Positions 25,839-36,334 of a DNA stretch of 60,188 nucleotides are shown here, piece by piece. The stretch lies in NCBI RefSeq assembly GCF_945882965.1, contig NZ_CAMCWY010000017.1:1-60188 (forward strand), given 5' to 3'. Position 1 is the first letter of the stretch. Each line of letters starts with the position of its first letter. The translations under genes and the position numbers were made by a program. The DNA comes from Sphingorhabdus sp. EL138 (GTDB taxonomy: Bacteria; Pseudomonadota; Alphaproteobacteria; Sphingomonadales; Sphingomonadaceae). The notes under the pieces were generated by a model. The model saw nothing but the letters and a program-made list of their open reading frames with translations, did no database searches and was not told the DNA's origin.

Positions 25839-28400
25839 CAAAGCCCCGTCACCCTCGTCAACCGCAACCGTGCTACCATCCGGAATTTCACCGCGTAACA
25901 GCATGTCGGCCAGAGGGTCCTGAACATAGCGCTGAATAGCGCGCTTAAGCGGGCGTGCGCCGTAGACCGGATCATATCCCACACGGCCAAGCCACGTTTT
26001 GGCCTCTTCCGTCAGCGACAGCGTAATCTTTCGATCCTTCAACAGATTTTGGACGCGCTGGACCTGAATTTCGACAATCGGGGCCATGTGATCTGCGCCG
26101 AGTCGGTGGAACAATATGACCTCGTCTAACCGGTTCAGGAATTCCGGCCGGAAATGTCCGCGCACGATGTCCATCACCTGCGGCTCGACCTCTTTTACAT
26201 CCTGCCCGTCTTCCAACGCAGCGAGATGCTGGCTGCCTAAGTTAGAAGTCAAAATGATAAGCGTATTTGAGAAGTCCACCGTGCGGCCTTGGCCATCGGT
26301 CAGGCGGCCATCGTCCAACACCTGAAGCAGGATGTTGAACACGTCGGAATGCGCTTTTTCGACCTCGTCAAATAGGACGACTTGATAGGGCCGACGACGC
26401 ACGGCTTCAGTAAGCACGCCGCCCTCTTCATATCCGACATAGCCCGGAGGCGCGCCGACGAGCCGCGCGACGCTATGCTTTTCCATAAATTCGGACATAT
26501 CGATGCGGACCATCGCATTGTCATCGTCGAACAGGAACGAAGCGAGCGCCTTCGTTAATTCAGTCTTGCCGACGCCCGTTGGCCCAAGGAACAGGAATGA
26601 ACCAAGTGGGCGGTTCGGGTCCTGAAGCCCAGCGCGGGAACGACGGACGGCCTTTGACACCGCCGCGATCGCGTCCTTCTGGCCAATCACGCGCGCGCCG
26701 ATGAGTTGTTCCATGTTGAGCAGCTTGTCGCGCTCGCCCTCAAGCATTTTGTCGACCGGAATACCTGTCCAGCGGCTCACCACGCCTGCGATATCCTGTG
26801 CGGTCACTTCCTCGCGCAGCATCGCGTTGCCTGCTGAGGCCTCGGCCGTCTCCAGTTGCTTTTCCAAGCCGGGTATCGTGCCATATTGCAGCTCACCTGC
26901 CTTGGCGAGGTCGCCAGACCGCTGCGCTTGTTCCAACTCGATGCGCGCGCCATCCAGACGTTCTTTGATCTTCGCTTCAGCGGAAATCTTGTCTTTCTCC
27001 GCCTGCCAACGCTGCGTGAGTTCAAGCGACTGCTGCTCCAAATTGGCCAGCTCACCCTCCAGATTCGCCAGACGGTCCTTTGACGCCGCATCGCTTTCCT
27101 TGCCCAGCGCTTCACGTTCAATTTTTAACTGGATGATCCGGCGGTCGAGCGTTTCAATCTCTTCGGGCTTGGATTCCACCTCCATCCGCAGGCGCGACGC
27201 CGCCTCGTCCATCAGGTCGATGGCTTTGTCAGGCAGGAAACGGTCGGAAATATAACGGTGTGACAAGGTGGCGGCGCTCACCAGCGCGCTGTCGGTAATA
27301 CGCACGCCATGGTGCAGCTCGTATTTTTCCTTCAACCCGCGCAGGATGGAAATCGTGTCCTCGACTGTCGGTTCACCGACAAAAATCGGTTGGAAGCGGC
27401 GTTGCAGCGCCGGGTCTTTTTCGACATGTTTTTGATATTCATCCAGCGTAGTTGCGCCAATGCAATGCAGTTCGCCACGCGACAAAGCTGGCTTGATGAG
27501 GTTGGCGGCATCCATCGCGCCTTCGCCTTTGCCTGCGCCGACAAGCGTATGCATTTCGTCGATGAACAGGATGATGTCGCCCTCTGCCTGCTTGACCTCA
27601 TCAAGCACGCCCTTCAACCGTTCTTCAAACTCGCCACGATATTTTGCCCCTGCAATCAGCGCGCCCATATCGAGCGACAGCAATTTGCGGTGCTTCAAGC
27701 TGTCAGGCACGTCACCATTGGCGATGCGCAAGGCTAGCCCCTCGGCAATTGCGGTCTTGCCAACGCCGGGCTCGCCGATCAGCACGGGGTTATTCTTAGT
27801 ACGGCGGGCAAGGATTTGGATCGTACGGCGGATTTCTTCGTCGCGGCCAATGACGGGGTCAAGCTTACCCGCGCGCGCGACTTCGGTCAGGTCGCGTGCA
27901 AATTTCTTGAGCGCGTCGTAACGGTCTTCGGCGCCAGCGGTATCGGCTGAGCGGCCACCACGCAGGGCATTGATAGCAGCGTTTAGCCCTTCGGCTGTGA
28001 CCGCTGCGGCCGCCAGCGCCTTGCCCGCTGTGCTGGTTTTCGCCAGCGCCAGCGCGAGCAGCAGGCGTTCAACAGTGACATAGCTATCGCCCGCCTTTTG
28101 CGCGACCTGTTCGGCAGCATCAAGCACGCGCACGGCGTCATTGTCGAGGCCTGGGGTCTGCTGCGCGCCGCCGCCGGACACTGCAGGCACCTTGGCCAGC
28201 GCCACATCGGTTTCGCGCAGTGCCGTAGCCGCGTCGCCGCCTGCGGCCTTGATCAGGCCAGACGCCATGCCCTGCTCATCCTCCAGCAAAGCTTTTAGGA
28301 GATGTTCAGGGCCGATCCGCTGATGACCCATGCGAATGGCCACAGTCTGTGAGCTTTGCAGAAAACCCTTGGCGCGGTCCGTGAATTTTTCGAGGTTCAT
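25824..28400 (-). CDS. clpB: ATP-dependent disaggregase ClpB
   Basis: 858 residues. A ClpN domain ([15 protein letters not shown]) is followed by a first AAA+ module with Walker [14 protein letters not shown], a coiled-coil M domain (about 410-520, rich in Glu/Lys/Gln) and a second AAA+ module with [15 protein letters not shown] and [20 protein letters not shown]. The M domain distinguishes ClpB from ClpA/ClpC. It resolves aggregated proteins with DnaK in the cytoplasm. A heat-shock promoter would be expected upstream, but no convincing RpoH site was found. Confidence 0.96.
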   Translation of the reverse strand: MNLEKFTDRAKGFLQSSQTVAIRMGHQRIGPEHLLKALLEDEQGMASGLIKAAGGDAATALRETDVALAKVPAVSGGGAQQTPGLDNDAVRVLDAAEQVAQKAGDSYVTVERLLLALALAKTSTAGKALAAAAVTAEGLNAAINALRGGRSADTAGAEDRYDALKKFARDLTEVARAGKLDPVIGRDEEIRRTIQILARRTKNNPVLIGEPGVGKTAIAEGLALRIANGDVPDSLKHRKLLSLDMGALIAGAKYRGEFEERLKGVLDEVKQAEGDIILFIDEMHTLVGAGKGEGAMDAANLIKPALSRGELHCIGATTLDEYQKHVEKDPALQRRFQPIFVGEPTVEDTISILRGLKEKYELHHGVRITDSALVSAATLSHRYISDRFLPDKAIDLMDEAASRLRMEVESKPEEIETLDRRIIQLKIEREALGKESDAASKDRLANLEGELANLEQQSLELTQRWQAEKDKISAEAKIKERLDGARIELEQAQRSGDLAKAGELQYGTIPGLEKQLETAEASAGNAMLREEVTAQDIAGVVSRWTGIPVDKMLEGERDKLLNMEQLIGARVIGQKDAIAAVSKAVRRSRAGLQDPNRPLGSFLFLGPTGVGKTELTKALASFLFDDDNAMVRIDMSEFMEKHSVARLVGAPPGYVGYEEGGVLTEAVRRRPYQVVLFDEVEKAHSDVFNILLQVLDDGRLTDGQGRTVDFSNTLIILTSNLGSQHLAALEDGQDVKEVEPQVMDIVRGHFRPEFLNRLDEVILFHRLGADHMAPIVEIQVQRVQNLLKDRKITLSLTEEAKTWLGRVGYDPVYGARPLKRAIQRYVQDPLADMLLRGEIPDGSTVAVDEGDGALKFKV

Positions 28401-28735
28401 GCGCTATTTCCTAAAATGCCGATGGGGCCCTTGCCCACAAATGCTCCACGTCCACACAGAATGTAGTGCGGCATTTTCGCAACACAAGTATACAGAATGG
28501 AGTTGTCTGGACTTGCAATGGGTTCAAGGGGCGACCACTGGCTAAAAACGGACCAAAGCATGCTGGAATCCGACCGGGTAAACCTTTTTTGGACCAAGCG
28601 TATTGGATTGATGAACTGAAAATCTAATGTAGTCGTTGACACAATAGCGGCATGTTCAGGTGTACAAACCACGCTGCGATAGCGATACCCAACGCCAGAG
28701 AAATAGACGAATGCTGCGCGATAAGGGACGGACGA
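28401..28735. other. Intergenic stretch upstream of clpB
   Basis: 335 bases. Reading frames here (one of 91 codons) have no recognisable product. It should contain the clpB promoter on the minus strand and the 3' end of the sulfotransferase transcript. Apparent AT content rises here, marking the edge of the lower-GC receptor/sulfotransferase block. Confidence 0.4.
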
Positions 28736-30337
28736 TTAAATGATAAATCCATCTAATGTTTTCCGCAGCGGTTCGAGCCACTCGCGGTAAGGCACCCAAA
28801 TATCCATACCGTCACGGTTCAGCGGTCGGCGCACCTGTTCGCTGCTGGGTGTGCGTACAACCCTCCCCAGCTTGTGAAAATCAAGCATTGAGGGGTCCCA
28901 GCCAAGTTCGAGATACTCTAGAACAGCTTTTAACTCATTTTCTGCATTTTCGATCAAACGCTCATATTCAACATGATGCACCATACCCGGGACGTTTAAA
29001 GAGATGTGCTGCATAAAGCGCACATAGTCGACATAACATCTCGCCACGTCCTCTAGAACGAAAGACGAGGCGTGCGCTGAAGAAAATGATTGAGTGAAGT
29101 TTGAAAAGCAGCAATCCATTGCAGCGCGGCGGATGTCGATGAACCGTGCTTGTGGAAGTATGCGCCGAATGAAGAGCACGTTGCTCCAGTTATGCGGTAA
29201 CTTATCTATGAAATACGGTCGATCGGTCTTGCGGTGTAGCCTAGCGCGACGCAGATACTCATCGCCCAAGGCACTGGCTTGCCGATCGTTCATATTTTTA
29301 ATGAGTTGGGGCACGGTTACTTTGCCATGCTTCGTCGCATTCTCCATGGCAGATCGCAATATGGCTGGAATATAAGGAAGTTCTCCAGCCGGTTCGATAT
29401 GAGCGTGACTTCCCAGCATCTGCTCCAATAGCGTTGAGCCTGAACGTGGCAGGCTGACAATAAAAATTGCAATATCATTCTGTGGCGATGCCATTGGAAT
29501 TTTGTTGATAGAAGCCGCATTTAGTGTTCGTTCTACCTCAGCCACCTCAGCCGTCAGCTCATCTGGGTCATAGCCAATGCTATCCGCCCGCTGCTGATTA
29601 CCGATCGCATAATGTTCGAATGCTTCAGCAAAACGGCCGCGATCATGCAAGGCACGGCCCAATGCAAAATGTGCAGGCGCACTGTTTCGAACATCTACTG
29701 CCACTGCAATCGCTTGGCGCATTTGTGCAACATCATCATCGGTAAAGACAGGAGCTTTAATGCTGGCCAGACCCCACCACGCCTCGCCGCATTCAAAGTC
29801 CGCCTTTATTGCGGTGCGATACGCATTGATTGCATCTTCGACCTGGCCCGCGGCCCGCAAACTATGACCCAAAGCTATCCAGTAGAAAGGATTTTCAGGG
29901 GATTGTTCGACTAGGGCTTGGCGCAATATCATTGCTTCCTCGGTCCGACCCAGCTTATCGAGAATTACTGCTACAATCACCCGCAGAGCCGGATCATCCT
30001 CCTCCTTAAGCAACGTTTCAAACAGCAGCAGCGCTTCGTCTAATCGCTCCTGTTGGTTTAAGATCGAACCCAAATTACGCTTCATCTCGGGGGATGTTGC
30101 GCCATGTTTCAAGGAAAGTCGAAAAAAGTGCTCTGCCTGGCCCAGCGCGCCAAGTTGCATGGCAATAGTGCCTAATTGGGCTAGGCCTCGGGGTTCATTT
30201 GGACATCGACGCAAATGATCCATTGTAAGGCGCGCGGCTTCGTCGAGCTTTTTATCGACCATCAGCTTGCTCGCCTCGGACAAAAGTGGAAATCCGGCTA
30301 CTCCATTCTGGTCTACACCGTTTGTCATCTCTTGCAT
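28736..30337 (-). CDS. TPR-sulfotransferase fusion protein
   Basis: 533 residues in two parts. Residues about 15-280 are helical tetratricopeptide units (for example PFYWIALGHSLRAAGQVEDA INAYRTAI and HFALGRALHDRGRFAEAFEH). Residues about 290-530 are a sulfotransferase domain with the PAPS 5'-phosphosulfate loop VSLPRSGSTLLEQMLGSHA at 294-312. Such enzymes move sulfate from PAPS to hydroxyl groups; TPR types are often thought to act on proteins or peptides because the repeats can hold a partner, but this is inference. The stop of the upstream sulfotransferase gene is three bases from its ATG. Base composition is lower in GC than its neighbours. Confidence 0.88.
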   Translation of the reverse strand: MQEMTNGVDQNGVAGFPLLSEASKLMVDKKLDEAARLTMDHLRRCPNEPRGLAQLGTIAMQLGALGQAEHFFRLSLKHGATSPEMKRNLGSILNQQERLDEALLLFETLLKEEDDPALRVIVAVILDKLGRTEEAMILRQALVEQSPENPFYWIALGHSLRAAGQVEDAINAYRTAIKADFECGEAWWGLASIKAPVFTDDDVAQMRQAIAVAVDVRNSAPAHFALGRALHDRGRFAEAFEHYAIGNQQRADSIGYDPDELTAEVAEVERTLNAASINKIPMASPQNDIAIFIVSLPRSGSTLLEQMLGSHAHIEPAGELPYIPAILRSAMENATKHGKVTVPQLIKNMNDRQASALGDEYLRRARLHRKTDRPYFIDKLPHNWSNVLFIRRILPQARFIDIRRAAMDCCFSNFTQSFSSAHASSFVLEDVARCYVDYVRFMQHISLNVPGMVHHVEYERLIENAENELKAVLEYLELGWDPSMLDFHKLGRVVRTPSSEQVRRPLNRDGMDIWVPYREWLEPLRKTLDGFII

Positions 30338-30340
30338 GTC

Positions 30341-31126
30341 CTATGGGTAGCCAAGGAGCATGCGCAGGCCCGGCGCATGATAGTCCACTAATGCGCGGTG
30401 GCGTAGGCTCAATGATTCGGGCAAATCATGGGATACTCCAGTTAAATTCTCTCGCGCCGTTCCGCTCTGTTGCCTATCGGAGCCGATTTTAACTCTTGCT
30501 TGCCAGTCGGATGGCTTCTCGATTTCGCACGCTGACAACAGTTGCGCAAAAAATTGTTCTGCCTCTTTGCTTGTGATATTTTCAAGATGGCGAACAATAT
30601 CCTCATACCTGACGGGATAGGCCCGAGTGCCCAGCCATGCCGCTGCAGTTAGCTCGTAACTATCTTTAAGCGACGGCGCTTTGCCGGGCAGCCCAAATAT
30701 CATCATAGTCAACAGGTCGTTTACTTCCAGTTCGCCTGACTTGAGGTGATCGACATTGCCAGAAAATTGCTCGGAAATAAAGAAGCGCGCCCGTGCAATC
30801 ACCCAGTCATATGGATCTCTATATAGAATAATGCGCCTGCAAGGCGCCGTTTCGATAATGGAGGCGTCAGTCATAAATAGATGACCCCAGCTCAACATTG
30901 GCCGCGATGGATCAAACGCGATCCGGTGCTGCTGTAAAGTTGGCCACTGAATGAAATCGGCTTTATATTGTTGTTCTACAGGAACAAACATACGCATTAT
31001 GTTACGTAGCAGGTGACTTCCACTTTTGGGCACGCTGTTCAAGAACACAGGCTTTGTCAGAGGAATCTGAACGAAGGTGCGATTTTTATCGTCGAGGGAG
31101 TCTGGACTTATTCTGATTTCCGCCAT
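30341..31126 (-). CDS. Sulfotransferase domain protein
   Basis: 261 residues. The PAPS-binding loop VPKSGSHLLRNIMRMF is at residues 32-47 and the 3'-phosphate motif YRDPYDWVIARARFF at about 102-116, giving a complete small sulfotransferase domain without repeats. RYEDI in YPVRYEDIVRHLENI is another conserved block. The acceptor is unknown. It lies between the TonB-dependent receptor (84 bases upstream) and the TPR-sulfotransferase (three bases downstream), so all three are probably one transcript. Confidence 0.85.
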   Translation of the reverse strand: MAEIRISPDSLDDKNRTFVQIPLTKPVFLNSVPKSGSHLLRNIMRMFVPVEQQYKADFIQWPTLQQHRIAFDPSRPMLSWGHLFMTDASIIETAPCRRIILYRDPYDWVIARARFFISEQFSGNVDHLKSGELEVNDLLTMMIFGLPGKAPSLKDSYELTAAAWLGTRAYPVRYEDIVRHLENITSKEAEQFFAQLLSACEIEKPSDWQARVKIGSDRQQSGTARENLTGVSHDLPESLSLRHRALVDYHAPGLRMLLGYP

Positions 31127-31210
31127 TTAGATGGATCCGCCGTTTGCGTTGGGTAAACACAAAACGGGCAGCATGTTCCCACACCGCCCGCTTGCTTTTA
31201 TATGCGCCAA

Positions 31211-34200
31211 TTAGAATTTGGCAGAGACGTTCACAAATAGACGGCGTCCAACAAATGGATACTGAGACGCAGCCACAACTGGGCCTAACGTGCTGATCTG
31301 CCCACCATTCAAAATCGATACGCGAGGCGGCCGCGTGTCGAAGATGTTGCTCATACCGACTGTGAGATCAAATCTTTCACCGATTTCCTGTGTCAGAGAC
31401 ATATTATGGTAGAATGTCATCGGCGTGGTGAGCTTCGGGCAATATGCCCCATAGACTGCTGAGTTGATGCAGGGATTGCCTCCGTTGCTATCAAGGAAAT
31501 CTGTATTGTTGGATGTCCCACCAATGACATTTATTCCGTAAAAGATCGAAGTCTCGCTACTTGGCGATCGCCAGTTCAAACGGAAGTCCCCAACCCATTT
31601 CGGAGAACCAGCCTCGCCATTTGTTGACGTACCGGGTGATCCGGGAAGGAGTATAAGATCATCCTTCAACTGCCACGTCATGTCTGCCGTGAGCGATACG
31701 CTGCCCAAGTTTCCAAGATCCTGACGGATATTTGCGGCAACATCGATCCCGCTGTTACGCTGACTGGCGATATTGACGAATTTATCTTGGATGTTGGCAA
31801 CATTAAACGGTGCGGCTGTTTGCCCGCGGGTAAACAAATTACAAAGTGGCTCATTTGCAAAGTCTAACGAGCCATAACATCCCCGCAAGATGTTGCCGGC
31901 ACCAAGCTGTGTAATTTCATCGCTCACCCTAATATCAAAATAATCGACCGATAAGTTGATCCGGGTGTCAGGCAAGAAACTAAGTTTGGGTGTGAGTACC
32001 GACCCTACTACAAGAGCTTTTGATGTTTCCGACCTGAGGATTCCCACACCCCCGGATGCCGTAATGTTAGCGCTCACTCCCGCCCCCGAATGGGTCGCGG
32101 GAATACCATCGGCGGCACAGTTATCTGCGGTCCTTTGGGTAATTATGCCGAGATCCAGATTGGCCGCCCAGCGAATGCAAGGGTCGATACGGCCTTGCGC
32201 CACAGAACTGGTTTCGTCGGTCAAAAATTGTTCGAACAACGCCGGCGCGCGGAATGACGTACCGTAGCTACCTCGGAACCGCACCCAATCATTCACCGCC
32301 CAGTTGGCACCAAATTTATACGTGAAGTTTCCATTGTCGCTGGCGGACAAACCGTCGAGTGCACGCGTTGCAGTCACGTTTGTGAAACGCCCGGCGGCGG
32401 ACACGGTTAACTCTTTAATCAGGGTCGTATCGGATAGGATGGGTGCGCGTATTTCAGCAAAGGCTTCTTTTGTCTCGCTCTTACCTGCCGTAATGCCTGA
32501 AGTAGATGCACCCCAAGCGTTTCCTGCACGCGTAATTTCGCCTGGAGTATCGTTAATTCTGTCACGACGCGCAGTAACCCCTGCAGCAACTGATAAAGGT
32601 CCGGCTGGTAACTCAAGCAACTTACCACTGACAGAAGCTTCGCCTGTTAGCTGTGTGTAAACAGTTTTACCCTCTTCCCATTCGAAAAGAAAATCGATTT
32701 GCGGCTGAGTGATTTTACCGAACAGAAAGTCTGGATCATTCCAAGGTATATCGATGCAGTTTTTGCCGGAGATAGGCGTCACCGTTCCTACGCATGAAGC
32801 GCTTTGGAAATATCCCGTGTCATAAACGTCCTGCAAAATTTGTTGGGTACGGTAGCGGCCGATGCTCCTGCTGTATTGTCCGTAAATCTCCCATTTCCAG
32901 TCACCTGCACTACCAACGTTACCGCGGAAGCCCCCTACACCGCGGTAATAGTCGACCTTTTGACTGCTGTCGCTTTGATTGGTGATTGCCGTAGGGCTTA
33001 GCAAATTGACACCAGTCCAACCATTTGCCCACAATGTGGCGGGCGCACCAGTGCCATATAGGTCGCCCGTGTACCCGAAGTTCCAGAATTGACGCCAACC
33101 GTTTTGGTAGGTCTCACGACGGTTAAACAGGAATTCGCCAAATGCCTCGATTGAGTCGGTCAACTCATACGATGCATCTGCGTACAATGTGTATAAATCG
33201 GTCTTTGGTATGATCGTCTGTTCTTCAACATAGGGATGATAGTTATTCCGAATGGCCGTCGACGCGGTATCATATCCGGTCGGGAACCATCCAGCAGGTG
33301 CACCGAAGTCACCTTCGAACCCTGGTGATCCGTAAGCAGGAACGCCGAGCCTCTCGCCAGGGTATTGATACTGCATTAAAATGACCGCGCCAGTTGGCGA
33401 AGTGTTGATACCAGTATTCGGACCATCCGGGCCATCAAGCACAAGATTATCGATTAAGTTATAAGTCCACACATGCCCGACCGGCAAATCTTCACATTTT
33501 GGTTTTCCGGTGCGTGAGTCGATAAGATCTGCGCGTGAACCATCGGGGCGGAATATATATGCTTCGGGACAGGCGAGATAGTCTCGGTCACCGCGCTTCA
33601 GTTCGTTGGTGTGGCTGTAGTCACCGGCGATCATGATATGGCCACGGTCAAATTTTTTGCCATATATCGCGTTAATGCGATACTCCTCGCCGCCATTGCC
33701 CAACGGCACTGAATTGTTAGCGTTCAAATACAGGCCATCTAGGGTTGTCTTGGTCATTATATTCACTACGCCGGCCACGGCGTCAGAACCATAAATCGAA
33801 GATGCACCCGTTTTTACGATGTCGATTGATTTCGCGATCGATTGTGGCAGCACGTTGAGATCAAATGACGATACGGAGCCACGGGTTCCAGCGGGGCCAG
33901 CGCGGCGTCCGTTGAGCAATACAAGCGTACGATTAGGGCCGAGTCCACGAAGGTCGACCGTCTGCGCGCCCGGTCCACCAGCGGTAACAAAGTTGGACGA
34001 GATAGCCGAGGTGATTTGCGTTGAACCTGCTGCAACTGGCGAGCTTTGCAGTGTCGAGGCTATATCAAACCGGCCTTCTTTGGCTGAAATTTCGGGGTCG
34101 ATCACGGTAACTGGATCGGGGCTGTTAAATGCATCCGTGCCTTGTATGCGGGAGCCTGTAACAACAATGGCTTCTTCATCTGCTACGTCTTCATTCAACT

Positions 34201-34315
34201 GTGACGCGACGTTATCCTGGGCGACTGCCGGATTTGTAACTATCATCGCCAATGCAGATGCACCAATAAGTCCACGTCGATTCCGGCGTGAAACGCCGCT
34301 ATTAGTTTTTTTCAT
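31211..34315 (-). CDS. TonB-dependent outer-membrane receptor
   Basis: 1034 residues from ATG 34315, which has GGGGAG upstream. A signal peptide ends in NPAVAQ. A TonB-box-like EEAIVVTGSRI follows, then a plug domain (VDLRGLGPNRTLVLLNGRRA and SIYGSDAVAGVVNIMTK) and a large beta barrel ending with an aromatic residue (FVGRRLFVNVSAKF). It imports an unknown large ligand across the outer membrane using TonB energy. The long extracellular loops are rich in Tyr, Gly and Asp with scattered Cys. Downstream genes encode two sulfotransferases instead of a ligand-processing enzyme set. There is no adjacent anti-sigma or sigma factor. Confidence 0.92.
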   Translation of the reverse strand: MKKTNSGVSRRNRRGLIGASALAMIVTNPAVAQDNVASQLNEDVADEEAIVVTGSRIQGTDAFNSPDPVTVIDPEISAKEGRFDIASTLQSSPVAAGSTQITSAISSNFVTAGGPGAQTVDLRGLGPNRTLVLLNGRRAGPAGTRGSVSSFDLNVLPQSIAKSIDIVKTGASSIYGSDAVAGVVNIMTKTTLDGLYLNANNSVPLGNGGEEYRINAIYGKKFDRGHIMIAGDYSHTNELKRGDRDYLACPEAYIFRPDGSRADLIDSRTGKPKCEDLPVGHVWTYNLIDNLVLDGPDGPNTGINTSPTGAVILMQYQYPGERLGVPAYGSPGFEGDFGAPAGWFPTGYDTASTAIRNNYHPYVEEQTIIPKTDLYTLYADASYELTDSIEAFGEFLFNRRETYQNGWRQFWNFGYTGDLYGTGAPATLWANGWTGVNLLSPTAITNQSDSSQKVDYYRGVGGFRGNVGSAGDWKWEIYGQYSRSIGRYRTQQILQDVYDTGYFQSASCVGTVTPISGKNCIDIPWNDPDFLFGKITQPQIDFLFEWEEGKTVYTQLTGEASVSGKLLELPAGPLSVAAGVTARRDRINDTPGEITRAGNAWGASTSGITAGKSETKEAFAEIRAPILSDTTLIKELTVSAAGRFTNVTATRALDGLSASDNGNFTYKFGANWAVNDWVRFRGSYGTSFRAPALFEQFLTDETSSVAQGRIDPCIRWAANLDLGIITQRTADNCAADGIPATHSGAGVSANITASGGVGILRSETSKALVVGSVLTPKLSFLPDTRINLSVDYFDIRVSDEITQLGAGNILRGCYGSLDFANEPLCNLFTRGQTAAPFNVANIQDKFVNIASQRNSGIDVAANIRQDLGNLGSVSLTADMTWQLKDDLILLPGSPGTSTNGEAGSPKWVGDFRLNWRSPSSETSIFYGINVIGGTSNNTDFLDSNGGNPCINSAVYGAYCPKLTTPMTFYHNMSLTQEIGERFDLTVGMSNIFDTRPPRVSILNGGQISTLGPVVAASQYPFVGRRLFVNVSAKF

Positions 34316-34679
34316 GAGAAGCTCCCCGTATATTTCACCTTTATTACTTATCATAGCGAATTACGATTTGAAAGGGAAGTTAGTAAGCCACATAAATCGG
34401 GCGATCTTACGCTACTGACCATGGTTCAGACATTTTTGACAACACGTCATGTAAAACATGCTTGGTCAAGCTGAGGTCAGCACCAATCGCTTCAGCGCCC
34501 GGAGTTCGCCAACGACATAGCCGCCTTACAGCTTCTAATAGTTGCAGGAATACTCCAGCCCCCCAACAGGAGGCGGGGGGCGGGGGCGATTATCGGTGTT
34601 AAGCTCCCATGACCGGACTGGGGCGTAACAAAAGGATGGCTAACAACGGTTTTTGGCCGGAAATGCGCCGCCGCCGATA
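34316..34679. other. Intergenic stretch upstream of the TonB receptor
   Basis: 364 bases. A C6/G6-rich imperfect hairpin lies near 34560-34583 (CCCCCC then GGGGGG) without a T tract. The receptor promoter must lie here on the minus strand, but no good -35/-10 pair was found. No protein-like frames. Confidence 0.4.
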
Positions 34680-36242
34680 TTATCTCCAGTTTCGGGCAAG
34701 CGCATCCAACAATTGCACGCCCCAGCCCGATGCCCCCTTTGGCGTCACTGGTCCGGACTTGTCCGCCCAGTTGACGCCCGCAATATCAAGATGCGCCCAA
34801 GGAACATTTTTGTCGACGAAGAAGCCAATAAAGGTAGCGCCAAGACCTGCACCGGGGCCGCCGCCCTCAACGACGTTTTTGATGTCCGCAATGTCGGATT
34901 TCATATCATCGAGATAGTTTTTGTGGAGCGGCATACGCCAAACTTCTTCACCCGTTGCTGTACCCGCGGCGGTAACCGCTGCTGCCAACCCGTCGTCACG
35001 GCTGAACAGTCCGGCATATTCGTCGTTCAGTGCGCCAACGATGGAGCCTGTCAGCGTCGCCATGTTGACCAAAGCGCCGGGTTTTTTGTTGGCGACGATA
35101 TATTCATTGGCGTCGGCCAACACCAAACGGCCTTCGGCGTCAGTGTTCAGTATCTCAATGGTCTTGCCACTCATCGTGCGCACGACGTCGCCGGGACGCT
35201 GCGCATTGCCGCCAGGCATATTTTCGGACAGCGCAGCAACGCCGATCACATTCACCTGCGCCTTTGATTTTGCGAGCGATAGTACAGCGCCCATGATGTT
35301 GGCCGCACCGGACATGTCTGCCTTCATCTCCCACATGCCAGCGCCGGGTTTCAGCGACATGCCGCCGGAGTCAAAAGTAATGCCTTTTCCGACCATCGCC
35401 AATGGAAGGTCATCGCCAGCGCCGCGATATTCGACGATCATCAAGCGTGATGGGCGGCGCGAACCCTGTCCGACGCCGACAATCGATCCCATGCCCAATT
35501 TGCGCATCATGGGTTCGTCCAGCACTTCAATCTTGACGTTTGCGGTGTTGCCGAAAGCCGCGCGGACGCGCTCAACAAAGGTTTCGGGATAGATGACATT
35601 GGCTGGTTCAGCCGCCAGATCACGGGACAAGGAAACACCCTCTGCTAGGGCCGCATGGCGCGATTTCCACAAAGCTTCCGCGCTGGCCGCATCGCTGCTG
35701 ATGATGGTCACTGGGTTTGTGGGCGGCGCTTTACGGTCCACGGTTTTATAGCGGTCGAACCGATATTGGCCCATGGCATAGCCCAAAGCGGCTGCGGCGG
35801 CTTCGTCTTGGTTCAGGCCGCCCGTAATCGTGACCGGCTGGGGTTCATCGCGCAAATCCTGAGCCGCTTTGCCCGATGCGTTGCGGATATGGGTGATGCG
35901 GTCGCCCTCTTCGCCAACCCCGCTTAGGACGATGCGCGCATAACCGCCAATGCCGCGTAGCGACACGGAACTGCCCTCTTTGCCTTCAAACTTTGCCGAA
36001 GCGATGGCCGCGTTCAAGGCTTGCGCCGTTGCTGCATCAACCACATTGGCGGGCAGCGTCGCATTGCGCATCAGCAGGACCAAAGCGCCGGACGTTGGCG
36101 CGGTCGTTGTGAAATTGATTGGCCGTGTTTGCGAATGCGCCGCCGCCGATGGCGATATGCCCGACCCAATGACGTCGGCTTGCGCATATACGGGAGTGAT
36201 TCCGGCGCTTGCCAGTGCAAGAGCAAAGAAGCTGCGATGCAT
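34680..36242 (-). CDS. Exported M17 leucyl aminopeptidase family protein
   Basis: 520 residues from ATG 36242, fixed by AAAGGAAA upstream. A signal peptide, MHRSFFALALASAGITPVYA, precedes the usual two-domain M17 protein. The catalytic domain keeps the metal and active-site residues: VGKGITFDSGGMSLKP, MKADMSGAANI and NTDAEGRLVLADA. M17 enzymes remove N-terminal amino acids, normally in the cytoplasm; a cleavable signal makes this a periplasmic form. It is divergent from an exported acylase, with 92 bases between starts. Confidence 0.92.
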   Translation of the reverse strand: MHRSFFALALASAGITPVYAQADVIGSGISPSAAAHSQTRPINFTTTAPTSGALVLLMRNATLPANVVDAATAQALNAAIASAKFEGKEGSSVSLRGIGGYARIVLSGVGEEGDRITHIRNASGKAAQDLRDEPQPVTITGGLNQDEAAAAALGYAMGQYRFDRYKTVDRKAPPTNPVTIISSDAASAEALWKSRHAALAEGVSLSRDLAAEPANVIYPETFVERVRAAFGNTANVKIEVLDEPMMRKLGMGSIVGVGQGSRRPSRLMIVEYRGAGDDLPLAMVGKGITFDSGGMSLKPGAGMWEMKADMSGAANIMGAVLSLAKSKAQVNVIGVAALSENMPGGNAQRPGDVVRTMSGKTIEILNTDAEGRLVLADANEYIVANKKPGALVNMATLTGSIVGALNDEYAGLFSRDDGLAAAVTAAGTATGEEVWRMPLHKNYLDDMKSDIADIKNVVEGGGPGAGLGATFIGFFVDKNVPWAHLDIAGVNWADKSGPVTPKGASGWGVQLLDALARNWR

Positions 36243-36334
36243 ACAGGGACTTTCCTTTCCGTAAATCTTGGTTATGCCGGATATGTAAGCAAATGGACCG
36301 ATGTCACAAGGTCTCATTGCAGGGGGAGAGTATC

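Noticed and set aside
28401-28530. Heat-shock (RpoH) promoter upstream of clpB
   Set aside because: CCCCAT is present near 28422 but lacks a matching CTTG-type -35 at proper spacing; CTTGTG near 28478 lacks a matching -10.
28397-28672. 91-codon minus-strand frame upstream of clpB
   Set aside because: No family similarity and no ribosome site; it occupies the expected clpB promoter region.
34560-34583. C6/G6 hairpin as a terminator
   Set aside because: No T tract follows on either strand and pairing of the loop region is poor.
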